A stretch of 64,000 bases of DNA from Nocardioidaceae bacterium SCSIO 66511 (GCA_023100825.1 CP095846.1:3968001-4032000); one strand, 5' to 3'; positions 34,971 to 43,857 are shown, numbered from the stretch's first letter. Made by a program: numbers and translations. The notes: a model not told the origin generated them from the letters alone.

Positions 34971-35785
34971 TGCCCGCGCGCACCCTGCCAGCACTCGGCT
35001 GCGCCGTCGTACTCGCGGCCGGCGCATGTGGATCTCCCGGCGACGACAGCGATCACTCGGACGGCACGTCGACCGAGACGCCCACGACCACGACCACGAC
35101 TACCTCCGAGGCGGCTCGCAAACCCCTGCGCGGCAAGCGGATCGTGATCGACCCGGGCCATCAGCTGGGCAACGCGAGGTTCCCCGACAAGATCAACCGG
35201 CCCGTACCTGCCGGCGGGTTCAAGAAGCCGTGCAACACCACGGGCACCTCCACGAACGGCGGTTTCGCGGAGGCAACGTTCAACTGGCGGGTCAGCAAGC
35301 TGCTTGCGCACAAGCTCCGCAACCTCGGCGCGAAGGTGCGGCTGACGCGACATTCGAACCGCCGTGACCGTTGGGGCCCGTGCGTCAACGTACGCGGGCG
35401 CGCCGGCAACAAATGGAAGGCGCATCTCAAGATCAGCGTGCATGCCGACGGGTCGTCGGCGGGCAACCGCGGGTTCCATGTGATCGCACCGACGAACCGC
35501 AAGCCATGGACCTCCGATATCTATCGTCCGTCGAAGCGGCTTGCCAAGGCTGCGCGGCACGGTCTGCGCAAACGGCATTTCCCGGTCTCCAACTACATCG
35601 GCTCGCACGGACTCGACTACCGCGGCGACCTGGGCTCGCTGAACCTGTCGAACGTGCCGACCGTCATGGTCGAGCTCGGCAACATGCGCAACCGCCGCGA
35701 CGCGTCCGCAATGACGAGCCGCAAGGGACGCCATCGGTACGCGCGTGGCCTGCTGACCGGCGTACGCACGTACCTCCACCGCTGA
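34961..35785 (+). CDS. N-acetylmuramoyl-L-alanine amidase lipoprotein (amidase_3)
   Basis: 274 residues. Lipoprotein signal with lipobox LAAGAC (Cys near residue 23), then a Ser/Thr/Asp-rich linker with a poly-Thr run (about 30-52). The amidase_3 domain has zinc ligands His in VIDPGHQLGN, Glu in GGFAEATFNW and His in KISVHADGS, and the catalytic Glu in TVMVELGNMRN. It cleaves the amide between MurNAc and the stem peptide outside the membrane. ATG at 34961 overlaps the last codons of the M20 gene; ATG codons at 34967 and 34970 are alternatives. Confidence 0.92.
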   Translation: MRMMPARTLPALGCAVVLAAGACGSPGDDSDHSDGTSTETPTTTTTTTSEAARKPLRGKRIVIDPGHQLGNARFPDKINRPVPAGGFKKPCNTTGTSTNGGFAEATFNWRVSKLLAHKLRNLGAKVRLTRHSNRRDRWGPCVNVRGRAGNKWKAHLKISVHADGSSAGNRGFHVIAPTNRKPWTSDIYRPSKRLAKAARHGLRKRHFPVSNYIGSHGLDYRGDLGSLNLSNVPTVMVELGNMRNRRDASAMTSRKGRHRYARGLLTGVRTYLHR

Positions 35786-35927
35786 TCCGGCGCCGCGCGA
35801 CACGCAGAGCAGATAAGGGCCCAGTTCCAAGTACGCCAGGGAAACGGTTCTACCCCGACGACTGCAGTGACTGGCACAAGGGCCGCGCCTGAGCCGACAC
35901 CTCTGGCATCGGCATTAGGGTTCTGAC

Positions 35928-36614
35928 ATGGCTGCCGTCGTCATCCGTGGGGTCAACGTTCGGTTGGGTGGGCGCGCGATTTTCACCGGAGTCGATCTCA
36001 ATGTCGGACCGGGCGAGGCGGTCGCCGTCGAGGGAACCAGCGGTGCTGGCAAGTCAACCCTGCTCCACGTCGTCGCCGGCCTCATTCGACCCGAGTCAGG
36101 CTCCGTCGAAATCGGAGGAGAGCGGATCGATCGGTTGAGCGACCGACGACGTAGCGCCGTACGTCTGCGGCTGGTCGGGTCGGTGTTCCAGTTCGGCGAG
36201 CTTCTGCCGGAGTTCAACGTGATCGAGAACGTCGAGTTGCCATTGCGCCTGCTCGGCTGGCGACGCGAACCCGCACATGAGCGCGCCCTTGCCTGCCTTC
36301 GTGAGGTTGGTATCGAGGAGCTCGCGAAGCGCTCACTAGCGCAGGTCTCCGGCGGCCAGATGCAGCGAGCGGCGATCGCGCGCGCGGTCGCTCACGATCC
36401 CCGCGTCATCCTCGCAGATGAGCCGACCGGATCACTCCACCCCGAGGCCGCCGAGCACGTCATGCAACTCCTGACGCGTACGTCACGACGGCACGACGCC
36501 GGTCTGATTGTGGTGACTCACGACCGCGCGGTGTCGGCCCAGTGCGACCGCACCCTCCGCCTTAGCGGCGGTCTGCTACAGGCTGACGGTGCTAGGAACG
36601 CGGCATCCACGTGA
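35928..36614 (+). CDS. ABC transporter ATP-binding protein (LolD/MacB type)
   Basis: 228 residues: Walker A GTSGAGKS (36-43), signature SGGQMQRA (141-148), Walker B VILADEP (160-166) and switch His in VVTHDRA. The short length and Q-loop context QFGELLPEFNVIENVELPL are typical of the LolD/FtsE-like group that powers FtsX-type permeases without transporting through a canonical channel. Overlaps the permease start by GTGA. Preceded by a 142-bp gap in which I see no gene. Confidence 0.92.
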   Translation: MAAVVIRGVNVRLGGRAIFTGVDLNVGPGEAVAVEGTSGAGKSTLLHVVAGLIRPESGSVEIGGERIDRLSDRRRSAVRLRLVGSVFQFGELLPEFNVIENVELPLRLLGWRREPAHERALACLREVGIEELAKRSLAQVSGGQMQRAAIARAVAHDPRVILADEPTGSLHPEAAEHVMQLLTRTSRRHDAGLIVVTHDRAVSAQCDRTLRLSGGLLQADGARNAAST

Positions 36615-38590
36615 TAACCAGAGACGCCGCCCTGGGATTTCGACTCGCGGTGCTCTCGGGCTACACCGCCAGGATCCGTGCACTATTGCTCGGCCTGATG
36701 GTCGCAATCGTCACGTTCATCGGCCTTGGCGTCGCGGCAAGCCCCGGCGTGATGTCTGCGCAGGAGGAGCGATCGGCAAGTCGACTCCCAGTGATCACGC
36801 AAAGAACCGACGATTCCCACCTCCTGGTGGACTCGGGGTGGGACGAGGACGCGAGCCTGGGTCGATGGAACGGCCACGACATCAGCGGGTTGTACGTCCA
36901 CGGGCACCCGGATGCGCCCGCGCCACCGGGGATCGACAGTCTTCCGCGGCCGGGGACCATGTACGTCTCCCCCGAACTCCGCAAGCTGATTGCGTCGGAT
37001 CCGGTGGTAGCGGCATTATTCGAGCAGTACCGCATCGTCGGCACCGTGGCAGACGACGGACTTATCCGGCCTGCCGAACCGATGGCTGTCGTAGGGGTTC
37101 CACGCACGGCCGACGCCCTCCAGCCCGCGCGTGGATTCGGTGTCGCCGATAGCACGGTGCACGACGACTCGACGACTCAGAGACTCAACGTCGTCGTGAC
37201 CGGTATCGTCGTCATGCTGATCGTGATCCCTTCGTCCGCACTGGTCGTCATTGGCGCCCGGATGTCGAGCGCCGAACGAGCAGGGCGAGCTGTCGCTCTC
37301 CACCTGCTCGGCCTGTCGTGGCCGCGGGTGCGCCTTGTACTCGCCTTCGAGACCATGCTCATCGCGCTACCTTCGGCAGGCCTTGGGCTCGCGGCGTTCC
37401 AGGTCGTACGCCGTCACCTCACGTCGATCCCTGGCACCGATTTTGACTTCTTCGCGTCCGACGTCGCAGTAGCACCGCTCTGGCAGGCGCTGGCCACGCT
37501 GTCCGTGGTGGTCTCCACAACGCTCGTCGCCGCGTCGGCAAGCCGCCCGAACTCGTCGAGCGTTCGCACGGCAAGCGTGTCAGCCCGTACCCGCCGGGCG
37601 CCGCTGGTCCTAGCCCTCGTCGGTCTGGCGCTAGTCCTCGGCACCTCGTTCGTGCCCGGTCTGGCAGACCCAATCCCGGCGGTCGGTCTGTACGTCGGCG
37701 TACTGGCGCTGGCGATCGGAATCCCGCTCTCCGGGCAGATCATCGTCAAGACGGTCGCGCGATACTGCGCCGAGCTGACTCGGTCTGTTGCATCGACCCT
37801 CGGGTTTCGCATCTCGGCGAACGCTCCCGGCTCCGCGGTACGCATCGCGTCGGCGCTCGCAGCGGTGATCGTCATGCTCGGATTTGTAGGTCCGTTTCTG
37901 ACTGTCCTAAACGGCAGCAACGCGGCGAGGGCGGATGAGCTCACCACTGCGCACCGAGCGATCCCGGTCACCGTCTTCCAGCCCGGTGAGCGACTGGAGT
38001 CGGTCGACTTCACGGCATGGGAAGGCGTCGCCGACGTGGAGCGCCTTCAGGACAAGCGCGGCCATACACGCCTGCTTCGACTCACCGTACGCGGCGACTA
38101 CGCAAAGGAGACGCAGGCGAGGATCGCCGGCCTCGACACGTCCGCCGATCCCCGCTTCGGCGGCGACCTGGAGTGGGTCGACCCCGATGACGCGCAGTAC
38201 ACCGCGCAGACGATGATTATCGCCGTCGGCGCGGCCGTGTGCCTGCTCCTGGCCATGCTCGCGTTGACGATGGCGGCGCTCGGCGACGCGCGCTCCCGCC
38301 GTGCGCGCGTACGCGGGATGAAGCTCATCGGCGGGTCGACGCTGGACACCGCGCGAGCACATCTGACCTCGACCGCGCTTCCCATCGCTCTTCTGGGCAT
38401 AGTGGCGGCCGGCGCGGCGACACTAACGTGGCGCGCAATGCTGCATCTCGATGACCGCACCGTTGCAAGTTGGTGGTTCTATCTAGGGCTGGCGGCCGGA
38501 TCGGTGGCCGTCGGCGTCGTCATCAGCGTCGTAACTGCCCCTACCATGACCTCCACGCTGAAGCCGGACGAGCTGTCGACAAAGGCATAG
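36611..38590 (+). CDS. FtsX-like ABC permease
   Basis: 659 residues from a GTG in a GTGA overlap. A single N-terminal TM helix (about 22-46) is followed by a large extracytoplasmic region (about 47-195). Then come TM blocks near 198-220, 240-265, 290-310, 330-385 and 415-435, a second extracytoplasmic region (about 440-535) and three C-terminal TMs (about 540-645). The RRARVRGMKLIGGSTLDTARAH segment resembles the FtsX/MacB coupling region. Likely an antimicrobial-sensing or -expelling or mechanotransmission system with its ATPase; no regulator is adjacent. Base composition is slightly less extreme than neighbours. Confidence 0.85.
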   Translation: MITRDAALGFRLAVLSGYTARIRALLLGLMVAIVTFIGLGVAASPGVMSAQEERSASRLPVITQRTDDSHLLVDSGWDEDASLGRWNGHDISGLYVHGHPDAPAPPGIDSLPRPGTMYVSPELRKLIASDPVVAALFEQYRIVGTVADDGLIRPAEPMAVVGVPRTADALQPARGFGVADSTVHDDSTTQRLNVVVTGIVVMLIVIPSSALVVIGARMSSAERAGRAVALHLLGLSWPRVRLVLAFETMLIALPSAGLGLAAFQVVRRHLTSIPGTDFDFFASDVAVAPLWQALATLSVVVSTTLVAASASRPNSSSVRTASVSARTRRAPLVLALVGLALVLGTSFVPGLADPIPAVGLYVGVLALAIGIPLSGQIIVKTVARYCAELTRSVASTLGFRISANAPGSAVRIASALAAVIVMLGFVGPFLTVLNGSNAARADELTTAHRAIPVTVFQPGERLESVDFTAWEGVADVERLQDKRGHTRLLRLTVRGDYAKETQARIAGLDTSADPRFGGDLEWVDPDDAQYTAQTMIIAVGAAVCLLLAMLALTMAALGDARSRRARVRGMKLIGGSTLDTARAHLTSTALPIALLGIVAAGAATLTWRAMLHLDDRTVASWWFYLGLAAGSVAVGVVISVVTAPTMTSTLKPDELSTKA

Positions 38591-38627
38591 CGACCCTCCG
38601 CACCATCCACCGCAGTACGCTGGACCC

Positions 38628-38759
38628 ATGATGTGGTTCCTACTGATCATTGCCGCGGTCGTTGTTGTGTACGTGTTCCGCGTGCAGATCATGGCGAAGG
38701 TGCTCGGCCAGTCCGAGGATCGCGTACGCCGAGCGATCGAGCGCCGCAAGCGCGGCTGA
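38628..38759 (+). CDS. Small membrane protein, 43 residues
   Basis: Reads MMWFLLIIAAVVVVYVFRVQ followed by a basic amphipathic tail with ERRKRG at the end: one N-terminal transmembrane helix with a cytosolic positive tail. Codon third positions are GC-rich in the second half, consistent with coding. A second ATG directly follows the first. The 37-bp gap to the FtsX-like gene and the 12-bp gap to the convergent MFS gene leave this as the only sensible content. Function unknown. Confidence 0.6.
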   Translation: MMWFLLIIAAVVVVYVFRVQIMAKVLGQSEDRVRRAIERRKRG

Positions 38760-38771
38760 GCGACCGAAGAG

Positions 38772-40007
38772 TCAGGCGGCGGGCTCCGGCTCACGCCGTC
38801 GCTGCTGTTCGTCGCGCAGTGTTTTGCCTGCGGTGACGGCCAGCAACGTCGCAACAACACCCGCACCGACGGTCACCGCGTACGCGGGCGTGTGCCCGCC
38901 CCAATCGGCCAGCCGGCCGCCGAGGCCGGATCCGACCGCATAGCCGATACCGGTCGCACCGGCCAGCACCGTCATCACCGCGCCTAGCCGGCGCTGCGGC
39001 GTGATGCGCTCGGCCATCGTGAACACACAGATCATGTACGGCCCGACCGCGCATCCCAGCACCAGCAAGGTGATCGCGGCGCTGCCGAGGGTGTCGACGA
39101 ACAGCAGCGGCAGCGACAGGACCAGCAGCGCACAGGCGAACACGCGGAGACGCTGCTCGTACCCGAACGACTCCGGCAGTACGACGATCGCGAGCGCCAG
39201 CGTCACACTGCCGACGCCGAGGAGCGCGTGCATCAACCCGGTCAGTCCGGGCATTCCGGCCGAGGTCGCCAGCACCGCCGAGCCGGTCTGCACCGAACCG
39301 AAGATCGTGCCGACGGTCAACTGCATGATCGCGAGCACGATGATGATCGGGCTGAGCGGCGTGTGCCCGGTGTCGAGCGTCGCCGATGCATCGCGACGGG
39401 TGAGGTCGGCGCTCGGGTGCAGTGCGAACCACGACCCGAAGACCAGGAGCAGCGCGGCCGCGAAGGTGAGCGCGGCGGCCGGGCTGAGTACGGCGATCGC
39501 ACCGCCCACGAGCGCCGGGCCGAGTACGAAGGACGCCTCGTCGGCGGCACCTTCGTACGAAAAGGCCGTGTCGACGAGACGGCGCTGCTCCGGCCCTGAG
39601 CCCACCGTCATCGGCCGCCACCGCACGCGCGCGAGCGGGCCGACCTGCGGCAGGGCCACGCCCGCGACACCCGCGACGACACCGAGCACCGGCCAGGCGA
39701 CACCGGTCTGTGCGAGCAGCACCAATGCGAACAAGGCAGCCCCGCCGGCGAGACTCTGGCCGAGCACGACGAGCCGCTGACCGACCCGATCGGCGAGCGC
39801 GCCCCAGAAGGGTCCGGCGAGTGCGTTCGCGACGGCGAGCACACCGGCGCATGCGCCGCCGGCGCCGTAGCTGCCGGTGGCGGCGGAGACGAGGACGAGC
39901 GTGCCGATCTGGCTCATGGCCAGCGGCAACCGGCCGAGAAAGGCGATCAGTACGTACAGCGGTCCGGCAACCTCGAGGAGGCGCCGGTAAACGCGAAGCG
40001 AAGACAC
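38772..40007 (-). CDS. MFS transporter
   Basis: 411 residues from a GTG, with twelve predicted transmembrane helices in two halves. A motif A-like loop lies after TM2 (GALADRVGQRLVVLGQ). The cytosolic mid loop and the second-half repeat (AERITPQRRLGAVMTVLAG) are as in drug or metabolite efflux carriers. Ends with basic RDEQQRRREPEP tail. Substrate unknown. Divergent from the SigE-family sigma gene, with a hairpin repeat in the 286-bp gap between them; the rest of that gap shows only possible promoters. Confidence 0.9.
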   Translation of the reverse strand: MSSLRVYRRLLEVAGPLYVLIAFLGRLPLAMSQIGTLVLVSAATGSYGAGGACAGVLAVANALAGPFWGALADRVGQRLVVLGQSLAGGAALFALVLLAQTGVAWPVLGVVAGVAGVALPQVGPLARVRWRPMTVGSGPEQRRLVDTAFSYEGAADEASFVLGPALVGGAIAVLSPAAALTFAAALLLVFGSWFALHPSADLTRRDASATLDTGHTPLSPIIIVLAIMQLTVGTIFGSVQTGSAVLATSAGMPGLTGLMHALLGVGSVTLALAIVVLPESFGYEQRLRVFACALLVLSLPLLFVDTLGSAAITLLVLGCAVGPYMICVFTMAERITPQRRLGAVMTVLAGATGIGYAVGSGLGGRLADWGGHTPAYAVTVGAGVVATLLAVTAGKTLRDEQQRRREPEPAA

Positions 40008-40132
40008 GGACTATCCGATACTGCGATGCGGCGGGCCATGAGACCCGGGGCGAACGGCAGACACAACGCCTCGCCACGACCAGAATACGCCACGGTGCGC
40101 CGTGCAACCGAATCGACCGTCGGCCCGCCGAT

Positions 40133-40198
40133 CCCGCCGAAGTACGCCGTCGTGCCACATGAGCGCCGTCTATTGGCACGACGGCGTACCTCGGCGGG
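40133..40198. repeat. Hairpin repeat, copy 1, upstream of a sigma gene
   Basis: Two 25-nt arms (40133-40157 and 40174-40198) are inverted repeats with one mismatch, separated by a 16-nt loop (CATGAGCGCCGTCTAT). The arms begin CCCGCCGAAGTACGCC and end in GGCGGG. The same hairpin occurs upstream of the next sigma gene with the loop in the opposite orientation. Lies 96 bp before the sigma start codon. Confidence 0.88.
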
Positions 40199-40293
40199 TG
40201 GATTCGGGTCCATTCAGATCCAACCGATTGTCGATGTATCGCGTTCTCATTGTGACGGTGCGCGAGAACCGTGGACCGAGAAAGGGGTGCGAC

Positions 40294-40800
40294 ATGGCCG
40301 ACGACGACTTCTCCGAGTTCGTCACGCGGACCTGGCCGCATCTCGATCGGATCGCGCTCGCTCTCACCGGGTCCCGGCACGACGCCGACGACCTGCTGCA
40401 GAACTCCTACGTGAAGGCGTACAAGGCGTGGCCGAGGATGCTGCAGATGGAGCGTCCCGAGGCGTACGCGCGGCGGATTCTGGTCAATGAGTCGACCTCG
40501 TCGTGGAGGCTGCGGTGGCGACGACGCGAGCAGTCGACTGCTGCACCACCCGAGACCGCGTCCGCCGCACCGCAAGATGCGTACGCGACGCGCGATGCCG
40601 TATGGCGAGATATCCAGCGCCTCCCTGCACGGCAACGCGCCGTCCTCGTACTCCGGTACTACGAGGACCTCGACGTACGCGAGACCGCCGAGGTCCTCGG
40701 CGTATCGACCGGGACGGTCAAGAGCCAATGCAAGGCGGCACTCGACAAGCTTCGCCTCGCCCTCGGCGAGGCATCGACCGCGAAGGCGGACAACCGATGA
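40294..40800 (+). CDS. SigE-family RNA polymerase sigma factor (cassette 1)
   Basis: 168 residues: region 2 (about 8-75, FVTRTWPHLDRIALALTGSR, DADDLLQNSYVKAYKAW) and region 4 (about 110-160, LPARQRAVLVLRYYEDLDVR, GVSTGTVKSQCKAALDKL). This compact layout is the actinobacterial SigE-like (ECF) family. AAAGGGG precedes MADDDFSEF at a good distance. Overlaps its membrane partner gene by ATGA, the usual arrangement for a sigma/anti-sigma-like cassette. A CAACC-N16-CGTT promoter candidate lies at 40221-40245. Confidence 0.92.
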   Translation: MADDDFSEFVTRTWPHLDRIALALTGSRHDADDLLQNSYVKAYKAWPRMLQMERPEAYARRILVNESTSSWRLRWRRREQSTAAPPETASAAPQDAYATRDAVWRDIQRLPARQRAVLVLRYYEDLDVRETAEVLGVSTGTVKSQCKAALDKLRLALGEASTAKADNR

Positions 40801-41942
40801 ACATCGACGAACTCGTGCGGGAGTCGCTCAATCACGGCGTCGACTCCCTGCCGAAGAGCGAGCCCGAGCCTGTACGCGTACGCGCCCGCGTACGCCGTAG
40901 AGCGAAAGCACGGATCTTCCTGCCCGCGATCGCAGCCGCCGGGGTGATCGCCGCCGTGAGCGTTTTCGCGGTCGACCCGTTCGGCTCCGACGCGCCCGTC
41001 GAGCCGACGGTCGGCACCGCGGACGATGTCGCCACGTACATCACGTATCCGAACCGCGTCCACCTCGACGGACACACGTACAAGGCCGGGCACGCGCGCG
41101 GAGACACGCTCGAGGCGAGCACGGTGACGTCGGCCGGGTTCGTCTACATCGGTTCCGACGATTTCCCGTATCTGATCGATCGTCACGGCACGGAGGCGAG
41201 AATCGGCGAATCGACCAACCCGAACGACTCGGACAAGGCTTGGCAGAGCTTGGCCGGTTCGGCCGATCACCGATACGCGGCATGGGCTTCGGACACCGGA
41301 GGCGAGTTCTCGGTGAGCCTGTTCGACGCCGAGCTCGGAGACGTCGTCGCCCGTCGCAACATCGACTGCGGCTCCGTCGTACCCGATGACGGCCGATGTG
41401 GGTACGTGACCGCGGTTGCAGACGGCGTCGTGTATCTCACAGCCAACTCGAAGCAAGGCCCGTTGACCGTCGGCTGGGACCCGTCGCTACCGAGCGCCGA
41501 CCAGGTGTACCCCGTCACGGAGCCCGGCACGCAGGTGACGACGACCGCGGCCAAGACCATGCTCGTCGCCGGAAAGGGCGACGTGTACGACCACGACGGC
41601 GAGCCGATCGGGGCCGACTGGACAGTGGTACCGGTCAAGCTCTACGGCTCGGACCTCACCTCGGTCGTCACCGCAGACGGGCGTTGGCGCTTCACGTTCT
41701 CCGGAAAGGAAGAGACACAGAGCGAGGACACGCTCTCGGCCGTCAATGTCCACACCGGCGAGTCGGTCGAGCTCGCGGCGTCGGTGGGGAATGCGCGCAT
41801 CGACGATGACGGCAGCGTCCTGGTCATGACAAACGGCAACGGCGGCAAGGCCCGTAGGCTCATGGACTGCGTACTCCCATCCGGCAAGTGCTCGACGGTT
41901 GTCGATGACCTCGGCCAGTCCAGCGACTTCGCCGGCTCCTGA
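40797..41942 (+). CDS. Membrane-anchored partner of SigE-family sigma factor (putative anti-sigma/sensor, cassette 1)
   Basis: 381 residues. A short cytosolic N-terminus (MNIDELVRESLNHGVDSLPK, then Arg-rich RVRARVRRRAKAR) precedes one TM helix (FLPAIAAAGVIAAVSVFAV, about 42-60). A beta-propeller-like extracytoplasmic domain of about 310 residues follows, with repeated short strands (GFVYIGSDDFPYLIDR, RYAAWASD, GVVYLTANSK) and three Cys-containing loops. It pairs with the upstream sigma gene through ATGA. A role as anti-sigma factor or envelope sensor is inferred from arrangement; no ZAS motif is seen. Confidence 0.75.
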   Translation: MNIDELVRESLNHGVDSLPKSEPEPVRVRARVRRRAKARIFLPAIAAAGVIAAVSVFAVDPFGSDAPVEPTVGTADDVATYITYPNRVHLDGHTYKAGHARGDTLEASTVTSAGFVYIGSDDFPYLIDRHGTEARIGESTNPNDSDKAWQSLAGSADHRYAAWASDTGGEFSVSLFDAELGDVVARRNIDCGSVVPDDGRCGYVTAVADGVVYLTANSKQGPLTVGWDPSLPSADQVYPVTEPGTQVTTTAAKTMLVAGKGDVYDHDGEPIGADWTVVPVKLYGSDLTSVVTADGRWRFTFSGKEETQSEDTLSAVNVHTGESVELAASVGNARIDDDGSVLVMTNGNGGKARRLMDCVLPSGKCSTVVDDLGQSSDFAGS

Positions 41943-41966
41943 GAGACACCGCTCAGGGCCGCCGGT

Positions 41967-42032
41967 CCCGCCGAGGTACGCGGTCGTGCCAATAGAAGGG
42001 GCTCATGTGGCACGACGGCGTACGTCGGCGGG
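41967..42032. repeat. Hairpin repeat, copy 2, upstream of a sigma gene
   Basis: 25-nt arms (41967-41991 and 42008-42032) pair with two mismatches around a 16-nt loop ATAGAAGGGGCTCATG. That loop is close to the reverse complement of the loop in copy 1, so the whole element is inverted relative to copy 1. Lies 24 bp after the partner gene of cassette 1 and 90 bp before the cassette 2 sigma start. Confidence 0.88.
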
Positions 42033-42121
42033 TGGGTGTGGGGCCCGGCCGTGCAACCGAATCGCCGCCGGCAGTCGTCACGGATGACGGCAGGGTCAAT
42101 ACTGGCGAGGCGGAGGGGCGC

Positions 42122-42637
42122 ATGAGACGCAGTGAGCGCGACGAGTTCGACGCATTCATCCTGGCGGCTTGGCCGCGGCTGTTCCGCACGGCGTACGCGC
42201 TGACGGGCAACCGGGCCGATGCGGAAGACATGCTGCAGAGCGCGTTCGCCAAGGCGTACGCCAACTGGCGCAAGGTGCGCCGGGCAGGCAGCCCAGAGGC
42301 CTACGTACACCGCATCGTCGCCAACGAGACCGTGACCGCCTGGCGGCGGCGCTGGAGACACGTCGAAAGGTCGTCGGCCGCGCCTCCGGATGCCGTGGCG
42401 CCCGGGCATGCCGAGGCAGTGAGCGATCGCGCGACGTTGTGGGAGGCGATCCAGGCGTTGCCGCCGAGGCAGCGCGCCGTCGTGGTGCTCCGGTACTACG
42501 AGGACCTCAGCGAGAAGGACATCGCCGCAGTGCTCGGAATCGCGCCCGGCACCGTGAAGTCCCAGGCGAGCCACGGGATCAAGGCCCTACGAAGCCACCT
42601 TCAAACCGTAACCATGACTGAGGGGGAGGCCCTGTGA
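42122..42637 (+). CDS. SigE-family RNA polymerase sigma factor (cassette 2)
   Basis: 171 residues, paralogous to cassette 1: region 2 (FILAAWPRLFRTAYALTGNR, DAEDMLQSAFAKAYANW) and region 4 (LPPRQRAVVVLRYYEDLSEK, GIAPGTVKSQASHGIKAL). The start MRRSERDEF follows GGAGGGG. Overlaps its partner gene by GTGA. A CAACC-N17-CGTC promoter candidate lies at 42054-42079. Identity between the cassettes is strongest in the VVLRYYEDL segment of region 4. Confidence 0.92.
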   Translation: MRRSERDEFDAFILAAWPRLFRTAYALTGNRADAEDMLQSAFAKAYANWRKVRRAGSPEAYVHRIVANETVTAWRRRWRHVERSSAAPPDAVAPGHAEAVSDRATLWEAIQALPPRQRAVVVLRYYEDLSEKDIAAVLGIAPGTVKSQASHGIKALRSHLQTVTMTEGEAL

Positions 42638-43809
42638 ACATCGACCAGCTGATCAAGGAATCGATCGACGACGCGGCCGGTCCCGCACCGGCCCCGGACC
42701 TGGACCGGATCCACCAGCGCGGACGCCGGCGCTCGACCGTACGGGTCGGAGGTGCCGCACTCGCAACGCTGGCCGTCGTCGCGGCCGGTACGTACGCCGT
42801 GCATGGCATCGGCGGCGGCACCGACGAGATCGAACCGGCCAACGCGCCGGGTGGCCACTCCGCCGCCTACCTCACGTCGACCGAGGACTCGTTCTTGCTC
42901 AATTGGGCCGGCCGCGCCATCGAGGCCGAACACGCAGGATCTGCCCAGATGCCGGCGATGACGAAGGCGGGACTGGTGTATCTCGCCGACGACGGTGTCC
43001 CCTACCTGATCGACGGTTCCGGGCGCGAGAAAGCACTCGGTGCCGCGGTGGACAGCCCTCCCGGAGAACGCGACGGATGGGCGATCGTCGCCTCCGACAC
43101 GGCCGGGGGCCAAGCTGCGTGGGCGCACTACTTCCGCGGCGACGTGACGGTCAGCCTGTTCGATGCGAGCACTGGAAAGGTGCGGACGAGTCCGACCTTC
43201 TCCTGCGCAGAGATCGCGGCGGGTTGCGATTACGCCACCGCTCAGGTCGTCGAGAACGGAACTGTGTACCTCACGGCGTCCGACGATCGTTCGGGCGACA
43301 GCACGATCGTCTGGGCACCCGAACGGCCGGCGGGTGAGCGGTTGTACCCGCTCACGGATCCGGGCACATCGCTCGCGGCCGCAGGCCCGGGACAGTTGGT
43401 TTTGGACGGGCCGGGCGACGCGTACGGCGGTCCGGATCGAGCCCCACTGCCTGCGTCGACCGACGTCTCCCGGCTGGGCCGGGACGAGACTCGTGACGCG
43501 GAGTCCATGCCGATGTCCGCGGACGGGCAGTGGCGAGTGATCGACCCGCAGGATTTCATCATGCCGCAACGAGATCGTGCGAATCCGGTCCCGGTGGCCC
43601 AGAACGTCGTCACCGGACGAAAGGTCTCGATCGACGTGCCCGACGTCGATGATGTCACCTTCGACGCCGACGGAAGCCTGCTGGTGATCGTCAGGACCGG
43701 TTCTGGTCAGCGCATGGACGATTGCGAGATCCCGTCCGGCACGTGCACCACGGTGATCGAGCACATCGACGGCCCCGATGCCGTCTTCGCCGACGGCGGG
43801 GTCAGGTAG
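42634..43809 (+). CDS. Membrane-anchored partner of SigE-family sigma factor (cassette 2)
   Basis: 391 residues from a GTG, homologous in layout to the cassette 1 partner. Cytosolic MNIDQLIKESIDDAAGPAPA and Arg-rich RRRSTVRVG lead to one TM helix (GGAALATLAVVAAGTYAVHGI, about 40-58). A propeller-like outer domain contains GLVYLADDGVPYLIDGSG, AAWAHYFRGDVTVSLFDAS and a paired-Cys loop (SCAEIAAGCDY). The shared start MNIDxLxxES and propeller words show duplication of the whole two-gene cassette. Function inferred as anti-sigma or sensor. Followed by a strong hairpin. Confidence 0.75.
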   Translation: MNIDQLIKESIDDAAGPAPAPDLDRIHQRGRRRSTVRVGGAALATLAVVAAGTYAVHGIGGGTDEIEPANAPGGHSAAYLTSTEDSFLLNWAGRAIEAEHAGSAQMPAMTKAGLVYLADDGVPYLIDGSGREKALGAAVDSPPGERDGWAIVASDTAGGQAAWAHYFRGDVTVSLFDASTGKVRTSPTFSCAEIAAGCDYATAQVVENGTVYLTASDDRSGDSTIVWAPERPAGERLYPLTDPGTSLAAAGPGQLVLDGPGDAYGGPDRAPLPASTDVSRLGRDETRDAESMPMSADGQWRVIDPQDFIMPQRDRANPVPVAQNVVTGRKVSIDVPDVDDVTFDADGSLLVIVRTGSGQRMDDCEIPSGTCTTVIEHIDGPDAVFADGGVR

Positions 43810-43827
43810 ACCGAGTCCGCACAGACA

Positions 43828-43857
43828 ACGGCCCCCGGCGCGTACGCCGGGGGCCGT
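43828..43857. terminator. Bidirectional hairpin terminator between cassette 2 and groEL
   Basis: ACGGCCCCCGGCG (43828-43840) pairs perfectly with CGCCGGGGGCCGT (43845-43857) over the tetraloop CGTA. It sits midway between the convergent sigma-partner and groEL genes and would stop transcription from both sides. There is no T-tract, as usual at this GC content. Confidence 0.85.

Noticed and set aside
35786-35927. Possible gene remnant between the amidase and ABC genes (a frame ending YPDDCSDWHKGRA)
   Set aside because: Only a short stretch, no start or RBS and no recognisable parent family; too little to call a pseudogene.
38791-40728. A 645-codon minus-strand frame overlapping the MFS and sigma genes
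   Set aside because: It runs through an MFS gene in another frame, an intergenic hairpin and a sigma gene; the translation is Arg-rich and has no domain.
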